64,000 nt of DNA from positions 3,043,501 to 3,107,500 of the forward strand of contig NZ_CP118108.1 in NCBI RefSeq assembly GCF_028747985.1. The letters run 5' to 3'. A model generated the notes under the pieces. That model was given only the letters and a program-made list of their open reading frames with translations. It made no database searches and was not told the DNA's origin. The position numbers and the translations under genes are program-made. This document shows, piece after piece, positions 53,261-62,271 of the stretch (the stretch's first letter is position 1; each line of letters starts with the position of its first letter). The stretch is from Paenibacillus urinalis. Lineage in GTDB: Bacteria; Bacillota; Bacilli; Paenibacillales; Paenibacillaceae.

Positions 53261-54106
53261 TTAAGCTGGGTTCGTGCCTTTGGTCTTGGGTGCTGGGGAA
53301 GCAGGACTATCATCTTCGGCAGGCTCCATTGGATACATTTTTTGGAACAGCAGGGTCTGAACTATAAGAAAAGTTCCTCCGGCCATCCAGTATAATGGAA
53401 TCGCTGCAGGTGCACTGATCGAGAAGAAAGCCATCATAATCGGAGATACATAGCCCATTATGGCAAACTGCTTCCGCTGCTCTGCAGGCATGTTCTTCAT
53501 CGAAATTCGGGTCTGCAGCAAGTAGATCGCCGCTACAATGATCGCCAGAATCACATCCGGCTCTCCAAGTGTGAACCACAAGAAGGTGTGACTGCTCATT
53601 TCCGGCATAAGCCTAATGGCCGTATATACACCAGTCAATATAGGCAGCTGAATTAGAATCGGCAGACAGCCAATATTAAGCGGGTTGAACTTGTGCTTCT
53701 TGTAGAGCTCAAGCATCTCCTGCTGCATCTTCTGCGCACTTTCCGGATCTTTCTTATTCTCGTATTTTTTCTTGAGTGCATCCAGCTCTGGCTGCATCCC
53801 CTTCATCACACGCTTCATGTTTTGCTGAGATTTCGTCTGTCTGAGCATGAGCGGGAACAGCAGCAAGCGTACAACAATCGTCAATACAATAATCGCAAGT
53901 CCGTAGCTTCCCTGAAACCATCCCGCCATATGAGTGATCACATAAGATATAGGAAACACAATGTAATGATTAAAAAAACCAGGCGTACTACTCGTAATCT
54001 CTGTTACATTCGAACCGCAGCCTGATAACAATAATGCGATGAGTACACTCGCGATAATGCCGTATAACCGTAACGTCCGTCCAGGGAATCCTTTTGATTT
54101 GTCCAT
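53261..54106 (-). CDS. yidC: Membrane protein insertase YidC, lipoprotein type
   Basis: A 281-residue YidC/Oxa1 protein. The lipobox is LLSGCGS (Cys about 29). The catalytic Arg lies in IVLTIVVRLLLFPLMLRQ; the coiled hairpin MKGMQPELDALKKKYENKKD and the NIGCLPILIQLPILTGVYTA helix are typical. ATG 54106 has GAGGAGG 6 bases upstream, but that site is buried in the hairpin 54113-54149. As in Bacillus yqjG, this copy is probably made when the main insertase fails. It works with the leader peptide at 54004-54408. Confidence 0.95.
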   Translation of the reverse strand: MDKSKGFPGRTLRLYGIIASVLIALLLSGCGSNVTEITSSTPGFFNHYIVFPISYVITHMAGWFQGSYGLAIIVLTIVVRLLLFPLMLRQTKSQQNMKRVMKGMQPELDALKKKYENKKDPESAQKMQQEMLELYKKHKFNPLNIGCLPILIQLPILTGVYTAIRLMPEMSSHTFLWFTLGEPDVILAIIVAAIYLLQTRISMKNMPAEQRKQFAIMGYVSPIMMAFFSISAPAAIPLYWMAGGTFLIVQTLLFQKMYPMEPAEDDSPASPAPKTKGTNPA

Positions 54107-54408
54107 TGATATCCTCCTCGTTGATCGATCTTGCGTGTTATCAACGAGGGAAGGCACTCATCTGAATCATCATCAGGAGAAATTTTGATTCTACGAATCA
54201 TTCTTAATATGGAGCGTACAGCCCGTTTCACACGGGTCAGGCGCTGAGGTGGATTGAATTCCGGCCATTCCGCAGTTCTCCGTATCCCAAACTCCTCGAG
54301 TCTTCCCATCAGATGAAGCAGCGATGCACAGGTTACGGCAAATACCAAGCCGGCAGATGCCAAATATGGAATCAAATGATGCAGATCTTGAAGCTCAAAC
54401 CATAGCAA
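54004..54408 (-). CDS. MifM-like regulatory nascent peptide upstream of yidC
   Basis: A 134-codon frame begins at TTG 54408 behind a very strong AAAGGAGGTGA and overlaps the first 103 bp of yidC in another frame. Residues about 12-36 are one membrane helix (LIPYLASAGLVFAVTCASLL), then a basic amphipathic stretch (RVKRAVRSILRMIRRIK) and an acidic cluster (PDDDSDE, residues 78-84). This order, helix, basic region and acidic patch, is that of the Bacillus MifM arrest peptide. The hairpin hiding the yidC site begins about three codons after the acidic patch. A stalled ribosome would open it. Confidence 0.75.
   Translation of the reverse strand: MLWFELQDLHHLIPYLASAGLVFAVTCASLLHLMGRLEEFGIRRTAEWPEFNPPQRLTRVKRAVRSILRMIRRIKISPDDDSDECLPSLITRKIDQRGGYQWTNQKDSLDGRYGYTALSRVYSSHYCYQAAVRM
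54113..54149 (-). promoter_or_regulatory. Hairpin masking the yidC Shine-Dalgarno
   Basis: CCTCGTTGAT (RNA from 54149-54140) pairs with ATCAACGAGG (54125-54116), loop 14. The second arm includes the first GAGG of the GAGGAGG site of yidC (54113-54119). This matches the logic of the mifM-yidC2 switch. Confidence 0.85.
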
Positions 54409-54482
54409 AAGGATTCACCTCCTTTAGATATCTATCATTATACTCTTTTTAATCCCAGGATATAAGGGGAAGCTTCCGCCAA

Positions 54483-54523
54483 CAAAAAAAAGCATGTCGT
54501 CGTAAGCATACGCCTCCATGCTT
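54483..54523 (-). terminator. Terminator of the cysteine-rich gene
   Basis: AGCATG and CATGCT arms with a long loop (54491-54522), followed by eight T on the minus strand. The stem is short. Confidence 0.65.
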
Positions 54524-54578
54524 TGGATCAGCTGCTATTCAGCCTATATTTAATTAAGGCGCTCATTCTCTCCATTCA

Positions 54579-54764
54579 TCACACATGCATCATCCGTAAA
54601 TAATGCTGTGTATTCTCCCCTGCTTCTTCTTCCCTGTCAATTAAGCCCTGCTCTGTCCAACAATTGAGGCAATCCTCTTCTGTAGCGCATAATGCAGCAT
54701 CCTCACAGGTATAACAGTTCTGTAAATACAAGCGCGTTATTTGATCGGGCATTAACTCTCTCAT
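54579..54764 (-). CDS. Small cysteine-rich protein of unknown function
   Basis: A 61-residue protein; ATG 54764 has AAGGAG 9 bases upstream. It has four closely spaced cysteines (CYTCEDAALC... and CLNCWTEQG), enough for a zinc or iron site, in an acidic background. It looks like a small metal-binding or redox peptide; I cannot name the family. It has its own terminator and lies near the yidC leader. Confidence 0.7.
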   Translation of the reverse strand: MRELMPDQITRLYLQNCYTCEDAALCATEEDCLNCWTEQGLIDREEEAGENTQHYLRMMHV

Positions 54765-54948
54765 GACTCTCATCTCCTTCTTATCTCTTGACTACAATGT
54801 AACATGAATCCTAATATCGATTTGTGATTGTTTTCACATATTGACCAATCTCTTCATTTACTTTATATTTTTCTTCCATTATGCAAAAGAAGCCGGCTCG
54901 AGCCAGCTTCCACTACATCTATACCAATATCCACATACTCTTACTCTA

Positions 54949-55449
54949 TTACTCGCCCCGGTTCTGCAGATCACTCCATACTTTCTTATTACTGTACTCC
55001 TTGCTCGTACTAATATCCCGGCCGAACCATTCGGGTGCGATGAAGTTCTCTGCTTCCTCCAGACTCAGGAATTCCACCTCCAGCACCGCCAGCTGGATCT
55101 GGTCATATTCATCGATCTCGATTACTCTGTTATTCCACGCAGCGGTAGTTCGCTTCTTCGTCAGCGGAATGGTCCCGTGAGCCTCCATAATCTGATTGTA
55201 CAGCCCTTCCGAGATATGGTATTCGACTTCCTCTCGTGCCAAGCCCCACCCCTTCTTGAAGGTATGGGTATATTCTACTTCGTTTGTGCTCAGATCTGTT
55301 ATCTTCCGGGCTCTCAGCTCCTGATCCCCGTCCAGCGCAAGATACGTCTGTTCTATAAACTGCTCTTTCATCATGACAATATCTCCAGCTTGTATTAAAG
55401 CTATTGGATAGGCTGTAAGCATGAATTTGCGTTCGATCTCTACTCCCAT
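54949..55449 (-). CDS. CYTH-domain phosphatase/adenylyl cyclase-like protein
   Basis: A 166-residue CYTH (triphosphate tunnel metalloenzyme) protein with the signature ExExK in MGVEIERKFML at residues 4-8. Further tunnel residues appear in ELRARKI, EYTHTFKKG, REEVEYHIS and LEVEFLSLEEAENF. It probably hydrolyses a triphosphate such as thiamine triphosphate or tripolyphosphate, or cyclises ATP. The length is in the short bacterial class. The next gene is an HD phosphohydrolase, which may share a nucleotide role. Confidence 0.93.
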   Translation of the reverse strand: MGVEIERKFMLTAYPIALIQAGDIVMMKEQFIEQTYLALDGDQELRARKITDLSTNEVEYTHTFKKGWGLAREEVEYHISEGLYNQIMEAHGTIPLTKKRTTAAWNNRVIEIDEYDQIQLAVLEVEFLSLEEAENFIAPEWFGRDISTSKEYSNKKVWSDLQNRGE

Positions 55450-55530
55450 TGTGATGTAGCTCCTCTGTCTTTTAATCTATTTGCAACTATTATACACTAC
55501 CTATATCAATTTCATATGTCCTTTAACTGC

Positions 55531-56196
55531 TTACACCACTTCACCTTCCCATTCGTTAAAAAATTGCTCCAAGTACTGCTCCATGAAGGCATGCCTTTGT
55601 TCTGCCAGCTTTCGTCCGTACTCGGTGTTCATTAGATCCTTTAATTTCAGAAGCTTCTCATAAAAATGATTAATTGCCGTGCTCTCTTCATTGCGATATT
55701 GATCTGTCGACATAGCTTCTCTTGGCTTAATGGATGGATCATAGATCAAATGACCTTTGGCCCCTGCATAGACAAACGCCCTGGCAATGGATATCGCACC
55801 AACCGCATCCAGCCTGTCCGCATCCTGAACCACTTGACCTTCAATCGTGCGCATTGGCGGGTTATGACCGCCGTTGTAGGACATGGTAGAGATAATCTCC
55901 AGAATATGCTTCCGATCTTTAACGGTTACCGAGTGAAATTGAAGCCAGTTCTCAACCTTGGCCATCCCTGCCTCTTTGGAAGGATTCAGCTTCTCATCAG
56001 CGATATCATGAAGATAGGCAGCAAGCATACAGACGAACATGTCCGCCTGCTCTGCGGCAGCTATTTTTTCAGCTGACCTTACGACCCGGTGAATATGCCA
56101 CCAGTCATGGCCTGTTTTCTCCTGCCCCAATTCATGCTTCACATATACCTCAGCCGACTGCAATATGTTTTGTTCGATTTCTGACAAATTCTTCAT
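55531..56196 (-). CDS. HD-domain phosphohydrolase (YpgQ/YedJ-like)
   Basis: A 221-residue HD protein. Metal ligands are visible in order: GHDWWHIHRVVRSAEKIA (His), AAYLHDIADEKL (HD), and QDADRLDAVGAISIARAF (Asp). This pattern belongs to the YpgQ/YedJ group, which has pyrophosphohydrolase or dNTP activities. It begins at ATG 56196 with a fair RBS and follows the DUF4173 gene by 48 bp. Activity on nucleotides is likely; the exact substrate is not. Confidence 0.9.
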   Translation of the reverse strand: MKNLSEIEQNILQSAEVYVKHELGQEKTGHDWWHIHRVVRSAEKIAAAEQADMFVCMLAAYLHDIADEKLNPSKEAGMAKVENWLQFHSVTVKDRKHILEIISTMSYNGGHNPPMRTIEGQVVQDADRLDAVGAISIARAFVYAGAKGHLIYDPSIKPREAMSTDQYRNEESTAINHFYEKLLKLKDLMNTEYGRKLAEQRHAFMEQYLEQFFNEWEGEVV

Positions 56197-56243
56197 CCGT
56201 TAATATCCCCGCGATCTATATGTTGTAAGAGAAAGATATGGCT

Positions 56244-57857
56244 CTACTCCTGCTCAAAATATGCCTTCAGTGCTTGATGCGCGCGATATTCTGCTACGTT
56301 GAAGGAAGGCCAAGCTTGTTCTCTCTCATTCAGTCTATTATAGTCTGCCTTAAGATCATTTTGAATCTCGGGATACTCCCTGCTGAACTCAATGAGCACA
56401 GGCACAGCATCCATAGACAATGAGCTAAGGAAATAAGGATCCATCTTTTGGTGGATGTGATACCGCTCGATATTTTTCTCGGCAATATAGTTGTCCATCC
56501 CCGCATAATTGATCGCAACATACGCTGCAAGCCCGAAGACGATATAACACTTGGCCAGAGGAATTCGTTCAAAATGGATCCTCAGACCGGCAATAACCAT
56601 AAGTATGGCGAGAAGCAGCATGAAAGCATGCACAAGAAATCGGAGATAAGTAAAGCCATAGGCTTCTTCATATAATGCCAGTCTGGAAAAGGCTGAATAC
56701 AAAATGATGATCGAACAGATTACGAGAATGTAGAGCAGCACTTTTTGAATAATTTGAAGTACGCCTGAGCCATTATCGTCCGTATACAGGAGTACCCCCA
56801 TCAGAATTCCGAAATTAAGCAGCGCGACAAGCATCAGCTCGGCAAAGCCCCTTCTTGCATAGTCGGCATAAGTCATGCCATCGGGCAGTGCTCCTTCAAA
56901 GGCTCCAAACAAATAAGTGAACTGCAGAATAACGAACACCAGGTAGACGACATTCACCATCGTCAGAACGGTGGAGGCAATAATCGGATCCAGTCGCAGA
57001 CGAAGAGAATCAGGCCCGCTCTCTGATATTCTATCCTTAGTACCCGCTGTTTCTGCTAATGATCTCCACTCAGGTTCCCCCTTCAATAGATCTCCTTCTT
57101 GAGGAGTGGCGATGTCTGCCTCTCTCCAATGCGTCGTCTCCGGATCTGTCTTCCTCACGGACACTGGATGAATAAATCCATATACGTATCCGAAGAAGAA
57201 CAACGTGAACATCAAGATCCACATGAATCGAAAAAATCCTTCACTATAGGTAATCTCATCTAACCACCTCGGAATACCGAACATCACTCTCTCGAACATA
57301 CCGTCAGCAGAAGACAGCAAGGAGATCACAATAATGACAAGCGGTGCGGAGATGGCAACTCCGAATACGATTTTACGGCTGATGGCTCTTGAACCTTCAT
57401 TAACCCGCTTAGAGTATGTAGAAGTGATACTGGTAAAGGCGGTAGGGATATGTCTAAGGGTCCTTGGAATTAAATGCGACAGTATATCTTTAATAATTCC
57501 AGTCTTCCACCAGACCTGAGGGTTGTAGCCCAGCAGCAATGTCACATGGTAAGCAACCAGGACGGGGAGGATCAGGATATTGAGCACATAAAATATCGGA
57601 TTATCAAAGAGTAAGTAAGTTAACGACAGCATGAAAATAACTGCAAACAAAAAAATAGCAAAGGGTGATAGTCCGTGCAGTCGATCCCCGGCAAATCCCA
57701 GCACATAGCCATAGAACAGTAGGATAAATACAGGAATGGATACTCCAGGTGCATGTTCGAAGAACAAATTCTGGTGGATGATCGCAAGAATCACAGCACC
57801 TAGGAGTGTGAATAAGCTGCGCGCGGGTGATTTTATGACAGGTAAATTTAACTTCAT
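56244..57857 (-). CDS. DUF4173 membrane protein
   Basis: A 537-residue protein with about 12 membrane helices. ATG 57857 has GGGGGA 8 bases upstream; the longer TTG start at 57872 is less likely. The sequence matches DUF4153/DUF4173 proteins (FERVMFGIPRWLDEITYSEG, GFFRFMWILMFTLFFFGYVY, YRLNEREQAWPSFNVAEYRA-like ending). The family is often found with envelope-stress or two-component genes and its role is unknown. It is divergent from the SgrR-type regulator at 57974. Confidence 0.87.
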   Translation of the reverse strand: MKLNLPVIKSPARSLFTLLGAVILAIIHQNLFFEHAPGVSIPVFILLFYGYVLGFAGDRLHGLSPFAIFLFAVIFMLSLTYLLFDNPIFYVLNILILPVLVAYHVTLLLGYNPQVWWKTGIIKDILSHLIPRTLRHIPTAFTSITSTYSKRVNEGSRAISRKIVFGVAISAPLVIIVISLLSSADGMFERVMFGIPRWLDEITYSEGFFRFMWILMFTLFFFGYVYGFIHPVSVRKTDPETTHWREADIATPQEGDLLKGEPEWRSLAETAGTKDRISESGPDSLRLRLDPIIASTVLTMVNVVYLVFVILQFTYLFGAFEGALPDGMTYADYARRGFAELMLVALLNFGILMGVLLYTDDNGSGVLQIIQKVLLYILVICSIIILYSAFSRLALYEEAYGFTYLRFLVHAFMLLLAILMVIAGLRIHFERIPLAKCYIVFGLAAYVAINYAGMDNYIAEKNIERYHIHQKMDPYFLSSLSMDAVPVLIEFSREYPEIQNDLKADYNRLNEREQAWPSFNVAEYRAHQALKAYFEQE

Positions 57858-57973
57858 TTGAGCGTCCCCCAAAACTTTAGGTTTATAATCCTAATTTTAG
57901 GTGATAAAATATGAAAATAAATAGAAAATATACTTATGTAAATTTCGTATTTTAGTAAGGGGCTGAATGACGA

Positions 57974-59692
57974 ATGAAGCTTCATTCCCAATTTTTACGA
58001 CTGCATGGTTACTATGGAAGCGAAGCAAGCGTACAAATTACTCTCGATGAGATGGCAGAAACGCTGGAATGCACACACCGCAATGCCCTTAATATTATTC
58101 GTAAAATGGAAGCCGAAGGCTGGATTGAGTGGCATTCACAACGGGGACGAGGTAAGCGCTCTGAGCTTAAATTTCGGGTTGATCCAGAAGAGATTGCCGC
58201 CATCTCCATGATCAAGGCGATTGACCGCCATGAGATTAAGAAAGTCATGGATGACATTAAAGAATATACCGATTCGGCTAAATTGCCCGGCCGTCTGCAA
58301 GGATGGCTTATGCGTTATTTTGGACATCACACCCAGGTGAATGAGGATAAAGAGCAGATCGATATCCTTCGCCTGCCACTACGTCAGCAAATTCACACGA
58401 TGGATCCGCTGGCTATGAATCTGCTGGCAGAGTCTTTTGTCACAAGTCACATCTACGACGGACTTCTGACTCGGAACGAGACGGGAGAAGTTATTCCTCA
58501 TCTTGCTCATGACTACGATGTCAGTGAGGATCGAATGACGTGGATATTTTATTTGCGCAAGGATGTTTACTTTCATCATGGAAAAACGCTCACTGCTGAC
58601 GACATCGTATACACCTTTGAACGATTAAGACAGCATCGAGAGCCTTTACTTTATAATTTTGTCGTACAGTCCATCGCATCCGTTACAGCGCTCGGCAGCA
58701 CCTGTGTTAGGTTTACGCTGAACGCTCCGAACGAGCACTTTTTGCCGTTCTTATGTACAAGCAGGGCAGTGATCGTTCCTTCCGGACTGGATGAAGCAGC
58801 AGAACACGATGAGATCCGATTCAGTGGAACGGGTCCCTTTAAGATAACGGAGTTTAACTCCAGCATGTGTATCCTTGAGGCGTTCTCGGCTTATTTTATC
58901 TCGCGTCCTCACCTGGATGTTGTGGAGATTATTCAGATTCCTTGGTCACTGCCCGAACAGAATGCGGAAGCCCAGGACGGAGCGGACCCGCTCTTCCATG
59001 TGCTGCTTGGCAACAGCAATATTAAGCAGAACCAGAGCCAGTATAGTTCACATACCTTGGTACGCAAGCTGCTGACCTGCAATACGAGAAAAGAAGGACC
59101 GCTGAAAGATCCCAAAGTACGCAAACATGTGTTTCAGTGTATTAAGTATGAAGAGCAGACCTTATCCGGAATCCACCCAAAAGCTCTGCTGCCAGATAGC
59201 GTAGACGGAACCTACCTTGTACTCATTACGATTCCGCAATATCGGCCGGACGCGATGAATATTAAGGAGCGCCTAGAGCGATTTGGTTACAAAGTAAGAG
59301 TAAAGGTGTTTATGCCCGAGGATTTTAAAGGTCCTATTCGGATGGAGTCTGATCTCATTCTGTTCTCTCTCCTAATGGACTGGGACGAGTCTCTCCGACG
59401 TCATGACTTGTACTTAACTTTATCCTCCCATGTAGAGTGTTCTGTTGAAGAGAACCTATTAAATGGCCTAAACCAGATATTGTTGGTACGGAGCGCAGAT
59501 GAGAGATTACGTATGCTGCAGCAGATCGAAGAACAACTGATCGAACAGGATCATCTGTACGTCATGTACGACCGTCCCTTTCAGACCTCCTTCCTGCCCT
59601 CCGTCCGAGGCATCAGGCCCGGATCACAAGGATGGGTTGATTTGCGGTATCTCTGGTTCCCGCCTGACGTGGGACAGATTGAGTCGATTTAG
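57974..59692 (+). CDS. SgrR-type transcriptional regulator with solute-binding domain
   Basis: A 572-residue protein. The N-terminal 100 residues form a winged helix of SgrR type (SVQITLDEMAETLECTHRNA, LNIIRKMEAEGWIEWHSQRG). Residues about 130-560 form a dipeptide/oligopeptide-binding fold (SHIYDGLLTRNETGEVIPHL, TLTADDIVYTFERLRQH) without a signal peptide. It thus binds a small molecule in the cytosol and controls a neighbouring transporter; the divergent DUF4173 gene is the nearest candidate. It ends with a strong terminator. Confidence 0.9.
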   Translation: MKLHSQFLRLHGYYGSEASVQITLDEMAETLECTHRNALNIIRKMEAEGWIEWHSQRGRGKRSELKFRVDPEEIAAISMIKAIDRHEIKKVMDDIKEYTDSAKLPGRLQGWLMRYFGHHTQVNEDKEQIDILRLPLRQQIHTMDPLAMNLLAESFVTSHIYDGLLTRNETGEVIPHLAHDYDVSEDRMTWIFYLRKDVYFHHGKTLTADDIVYTFERLRQHREPLLYNFVVQSIASVTALGSTCVRFTLNAPNEHFLPFLCTSRAVIVPSGLDEAAEHDEIRFSGTGPFKITEFNSSMCILEAFSAYFISRPHLDVVEIIQIPWSLPEQNAEAQDGADPLFHVLLGNSNIKQNQSQYSSHTLVRKLLTCNTRKEGPLKDPKVRKHVFQCIKYEEQTLSGIHPKALLPDSVDGTYLVLITIPQYRPDAMNIKERLERFGYKVRVKVFMPEDFKGPIRMESDLILFSLLMDWDESLRRHDLYLTLSSHVECSVEENLLNGLNQILLVRSADERLRMLQQIEEQLIEQDHLYVMYDRPFQTSFLPSVRGIRPGSQGWVDLRYLWFPPDVGQIESI

Positions 59693-59701
59693 ATAAAAAT
59701 A

Positions 59702-59757
59702 GCAGCAGTTCAAGTGATAGGTGGAACTCCCCCCTGCTTGAAATGCTGCCTTTTTTT
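59702..59757 (+). terminator. Terminator of the SgrR-type gene
   Basis: GCAGCA-TTCAAG and CTTGAA-TGCTGC arms (interrupted once) precede seven T residues. The same hairpin lies past the stop of the convergent small gene. Confidence 0.8.
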
Positions 59758-60004
59758 ATCTTCGTTTTATCGCTTTTACGATTAGATCAATCATGATACC
59801 GATCACAAGCCATCCGACGATATTAATCAAGTAAAGTGCTAACATGCCATTGAATTGACGTCCAATGGAGGTGTAACTCTCAATAAACATCAGATGAGGA
59901 CTCGTGAAATATAGTAATAAGTTCTTGTCATCCTCACCTATAGCATTATATAAGCACACGAATAGACTGAATAATGGTAACCAAAATCCAAACTTTTTAA
60001 GCAT
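59756..60004 (-). CDS. Small two-helix membrane protein
   Basis: An 82-residue protein with two membrane segments (FGFWLPLFSLFVCLYNAIG and LALYLINIVGWLVIGIMIDL) joined by a polar loop, and a basic tail (KAIKRR). ATG 60004 has TAGGAGTGGAG upstream. No family is recognised. It lies 62 bp downstream of the DMT transporter gene and may be co-transcribed. Confidence 0.75.
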   Translation of the reverse strand: MLKKFGFWLPLFSLFVCLYNAIGEDDKNLLLYFTSPHLMFIESYTSIGRQFNGMLALYLINIVGWLVIGIMIDLIVKAIKRR

Positions 60005-60066
60005 TAAATCGACTCCACTCCTACGACAGGCTCTTCATGTTAGTTAGATCATCATTATACATCAAA

Positions 60067-60975
60067 TCAGTTCGTACGCTGAACACTGTACTTCAACGAT
60101 TTTGACCAGAAATACAAGCCCATACCCATTAGAGTCAGCATGCCGCCTATGAGCTGAAACACAGATATCATTTCCCCTAAGAAGAAATAAGCAAGAATAA
60201 TGGCGAGCACCGGCTCCCCGATGATTCCTACTGAAACGGTAGTTGCCCCAATAGAATTCAACAATATATTAAAAATGTATTGGCCAAAAATAGTCGGAAT
60301 AATGGCAAGGAGCAAAAAATAGATCCAGTCCGATAGGTGATATTGAACCAGTGAATAATTTTGAAACAAATTATAGATGAGCATCACTGTACCACCGATA
60401 AAAAAGACAATGATGCTGTAAACATTGGCATCGATTTTGTTGCTTACTTTTTGGCCCATGAGTAAATAAGCCGACACGAACAGGGTACCGATGAAGGACA
60501 AGCCATCTCCAAATAGAGCTTCTCTTGATATGCTGATGTCTCCCCATGCGATGAAGATGGAGCCAAAAAGAGCAATGATCATACACACAACCGTTAGCAG
60601 GCTAACACGTTCCTTGAACAAAAAATAGGAACCGAGCATTACAAATAACGGCTGCAATGACAAGATCACCATAGAGCTTGCAACAGAGGTGTAGACAAGC
60701 GATTCCATCCAAAACAAAAAGTATAACCCTAAAAATACACCAGCAAGAAGAACGATACAGCCTTCTCTTTTACTCAGTTGAATGGAAACGAGCTGCTTCC
60801 TCGGAACGAACGCGAGCATGATGATAACGGAGATGAAGAGTCTGTACATCCCAGCCACCGAAGTCGGTGTATCCGAGAACTTGATCATGATGGAAGATAT
60901 CGAAACGGATAAAATACTGATAAACAACAGAACAAATGGATGTGAAATCATGGATGGTTTATTATGTTTTAACAT
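60067..60975 (-). CDS. EamA/DMT-family transporter
   Basis: A 302-residue transporter with ten helices in two EamA repeats (PFVLLFISILSVSISSIMIK at the start; FIGTLFVSAYLLMGQKVSNK begins the second). The family exports or imports amino acids, sugars or nucleotide-like metabolites. ATG 60975 has GGAGGAG 4 bases upstream. It is divergent from an AraC-type regulator, which probably controls it. Substrate unknown. Confidence 0.92.
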   Translation of the reverse strand: MLKHNKPSMISHPFVLLFISILSVSISSIMIKFSDTPTSVAGMYRLFISVIIMLAFVPRKQLVSIQLSKREGCIVLLAGVFLGLYFLFWMESLVYTSVASSMVILSLQPLFVMLGSYFLFKERVSLLTVVCMIIALFGSIFIAWGDISISREALFGDGLSFIGTLFVSAYLLMGQKVSNKIDANVYSIIVFFIGGTVMLIYNLFQNYSLVQYHLSDWIYFLLLAIIPTIFGQYIFNILLNSIGATTVSVGIIGEPVLAIILAYFFLGEMISVFQLIGGMLTLMGMGLYFWSKSLKYSVQRTN

Positions 60976-61123
60976 GGCTCCTCCCAGTAATCATGATTAC
61001 AAATTGATTATCTGTGCACAGATAAGCCGAAGCTGGATATAATAATATCATCACCATTTGCTATTTTGTGTAAATATATCATTGAATTATATAGAAATAT
61101 CGTCAATTAAAGGAGCCTTACGA

Positions 61124-62017
61124 TTGAAAAAACCATTGCACGAAACCATCCAATATCCTGACGAGAGATTTCCTTACATTATGTACACCCACTCCGTCCG
61201 TGAGTCGATTCCGCGAGGACGGGGATTTAATGATCTGCATTGGCATGAGGACTTACAGTTCACTTTAGTAACCAGAGGGAAATTAACGATTCAAATTAAT
61301 GGAATTAATTATGATTTAGAAGAGGGACAGGCTATTTTTATTAATAAAGGGGTTCTTCATATTGTTACGCACTTAACTTCAGACGGCCAGTATGTCAGTT
61401 TTAATTTTCCTGAGAAGCTGCTCGCTTTTTACTCTAATAGTGCGATGGAGAAAACCCATGTTCTTCCCTTCACGAATTCTTCCCTGCTGTCCGTTGAGAT
61501 CCCGGGGAATGAAGCGTGGCATAATGAAATCCTGCAAATCCTCTGGAAGCTGAAGAAGAAATTTGATTCACCAAAAAAGTGGGGATGGCAATATGAAATT
61601 TCCATAGATACGGTTCAGTTATGGCTCATCTTCATCTCTCATATTTCACTATCTTCAGAAGAGTCTTCTAAACATAACAAACTACAGCAGGAACGAATGC
61701 AATTGATGCTTAGCTATATTCACCAACACTACACGAGCACGATAACGTTGAAGGAAATTGCAGACGAAGCGCATTTGAGTATATCGGAGTGTACCCGCAG
61801 CTTTAAGAAAAGCATACATAGGACTCCATATACCTATCTAGTTGAGTACCGCATTAAGAGAAGCTGTGAGCTGCTAGAATCTACCCAATATACGATTACA
61901 GAGATTGCCCAGAAGGTTGGGTTCAATCAAGTGAATCACTTTATTCAGTCGTTTAAAAAACATCATCAGATGACCCCAAAAGAATATCGAAACAACAAAA
62001 ACGCACTACGATATTGA
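61124..62017 (+). CDS. AraC-family transcriptional regulator (cupin type)
   Basis: A 297-residue regulator starting at TTG 61124, 8 bases after AAAGGAG; the open frame begins at 61058 without a site. The N-terminal cupin (GFNDLHWHEDLQFTLVTRGK, EEGQAIFINKGVLHIV) binds the effector. The C-terminal double helix-turn-helix reads ITLKEIADEAHLSISECTRS and QYTITEIAQKVGFNQVNHFI. It likely controls the divergent EamA transporter. Confidence 0.9.
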   Translation: MKKPLHETIQYPDERFPYIMYTHSVRESIPRGRGFNDLHWHEDLQFTLVTRGKLTIQINGINYDLEEGQAIFINKGVLHIVTHLTSDGQYVSFNFPEKLLAFYSNSAMEKTHVLPFTNSSLLSVEIPGNEAWHNEILQILWKLKKKFDSPKKWGWQYEISIDTVQLWLIFISHISLSSEESSKHNKLQQERMQLMLSYIHQHYTSTITLKEIADEAHLSISECTRSFKKSIHRTPYTYLVEYRIKRSCELLESTQYTITEIAQKVGFNQVNHFIQSFKKHHQMTPKEYRNNKNALRY

Positions 62018-62021
62018 AAAA

Positions 62022-62097
62022 AGCCGCAAAAACTGTACTGAACCTCCAGCTGTTAGAAGGTTGTCCAGCAACAGGGGTCCAGTTTAAGTCAGCGGCT
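62022..62097. terminator. Long imperfect hairpin after the AraC gene
   Basis: Outer arms AGCCGC/GCGGCT and inner arms AAACTG/CAGTTT (62030, 62080) frame a smaller CTGTT-CAACAG fold. There is no strong T-run, so it may be a terminator or the relic of a repeat element. Confidence 0.45.
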
Positions 62098-62120
62098 CTA
62101 ATGTAATTACTATTCAGTCC

Positions 62121-62219
62121 CTATCTCCGAATGATAATGTACACTCGGTTCGCGATCCACAGGATTAAACAAGCAGCTACGTAAAAAAACAATCCATTTA
62201 GAACATAAGAAAAAGGCAT
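62121..62219 (-). CDS. 32-residue membrane peptide or gene relic
   Basis: A short frame from ATG 62219 to TAG 62121 encodes one membrane helix (YVLNGLFFYVAACLILWIAN) and a basic end (RVYIIIRR). No good ribosome binding site precedes it, and the frame continues upstream (LLDPREHPSSI) to a stop. It may be the tail of a lost larger gene. Confidence 0.35.
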   Translation of the reverse strand: MPFSYVLNGLFFYVAACLILWIANRVYIIIRR

Positions 62220-62271
62220 AATGCTGCTCGGATGCTCTCTTGGATCAAGCAGCCCAAGCTTGTTCTGCTAT

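Noticed and set aside
54841..55398. 185-codon plus-strand frame over the CYTH gene
   Set aside because: The minus-strand CYTH protein has the full signature, so the other frame is a shadow of its codon usage.
62022..62097. Riboswitch or small RNA
   Set aside because: The folded stretch lies after a stop codon, lacks known riboswitch motifs and has weak pairing, so it is left as a terminator-like repeat.
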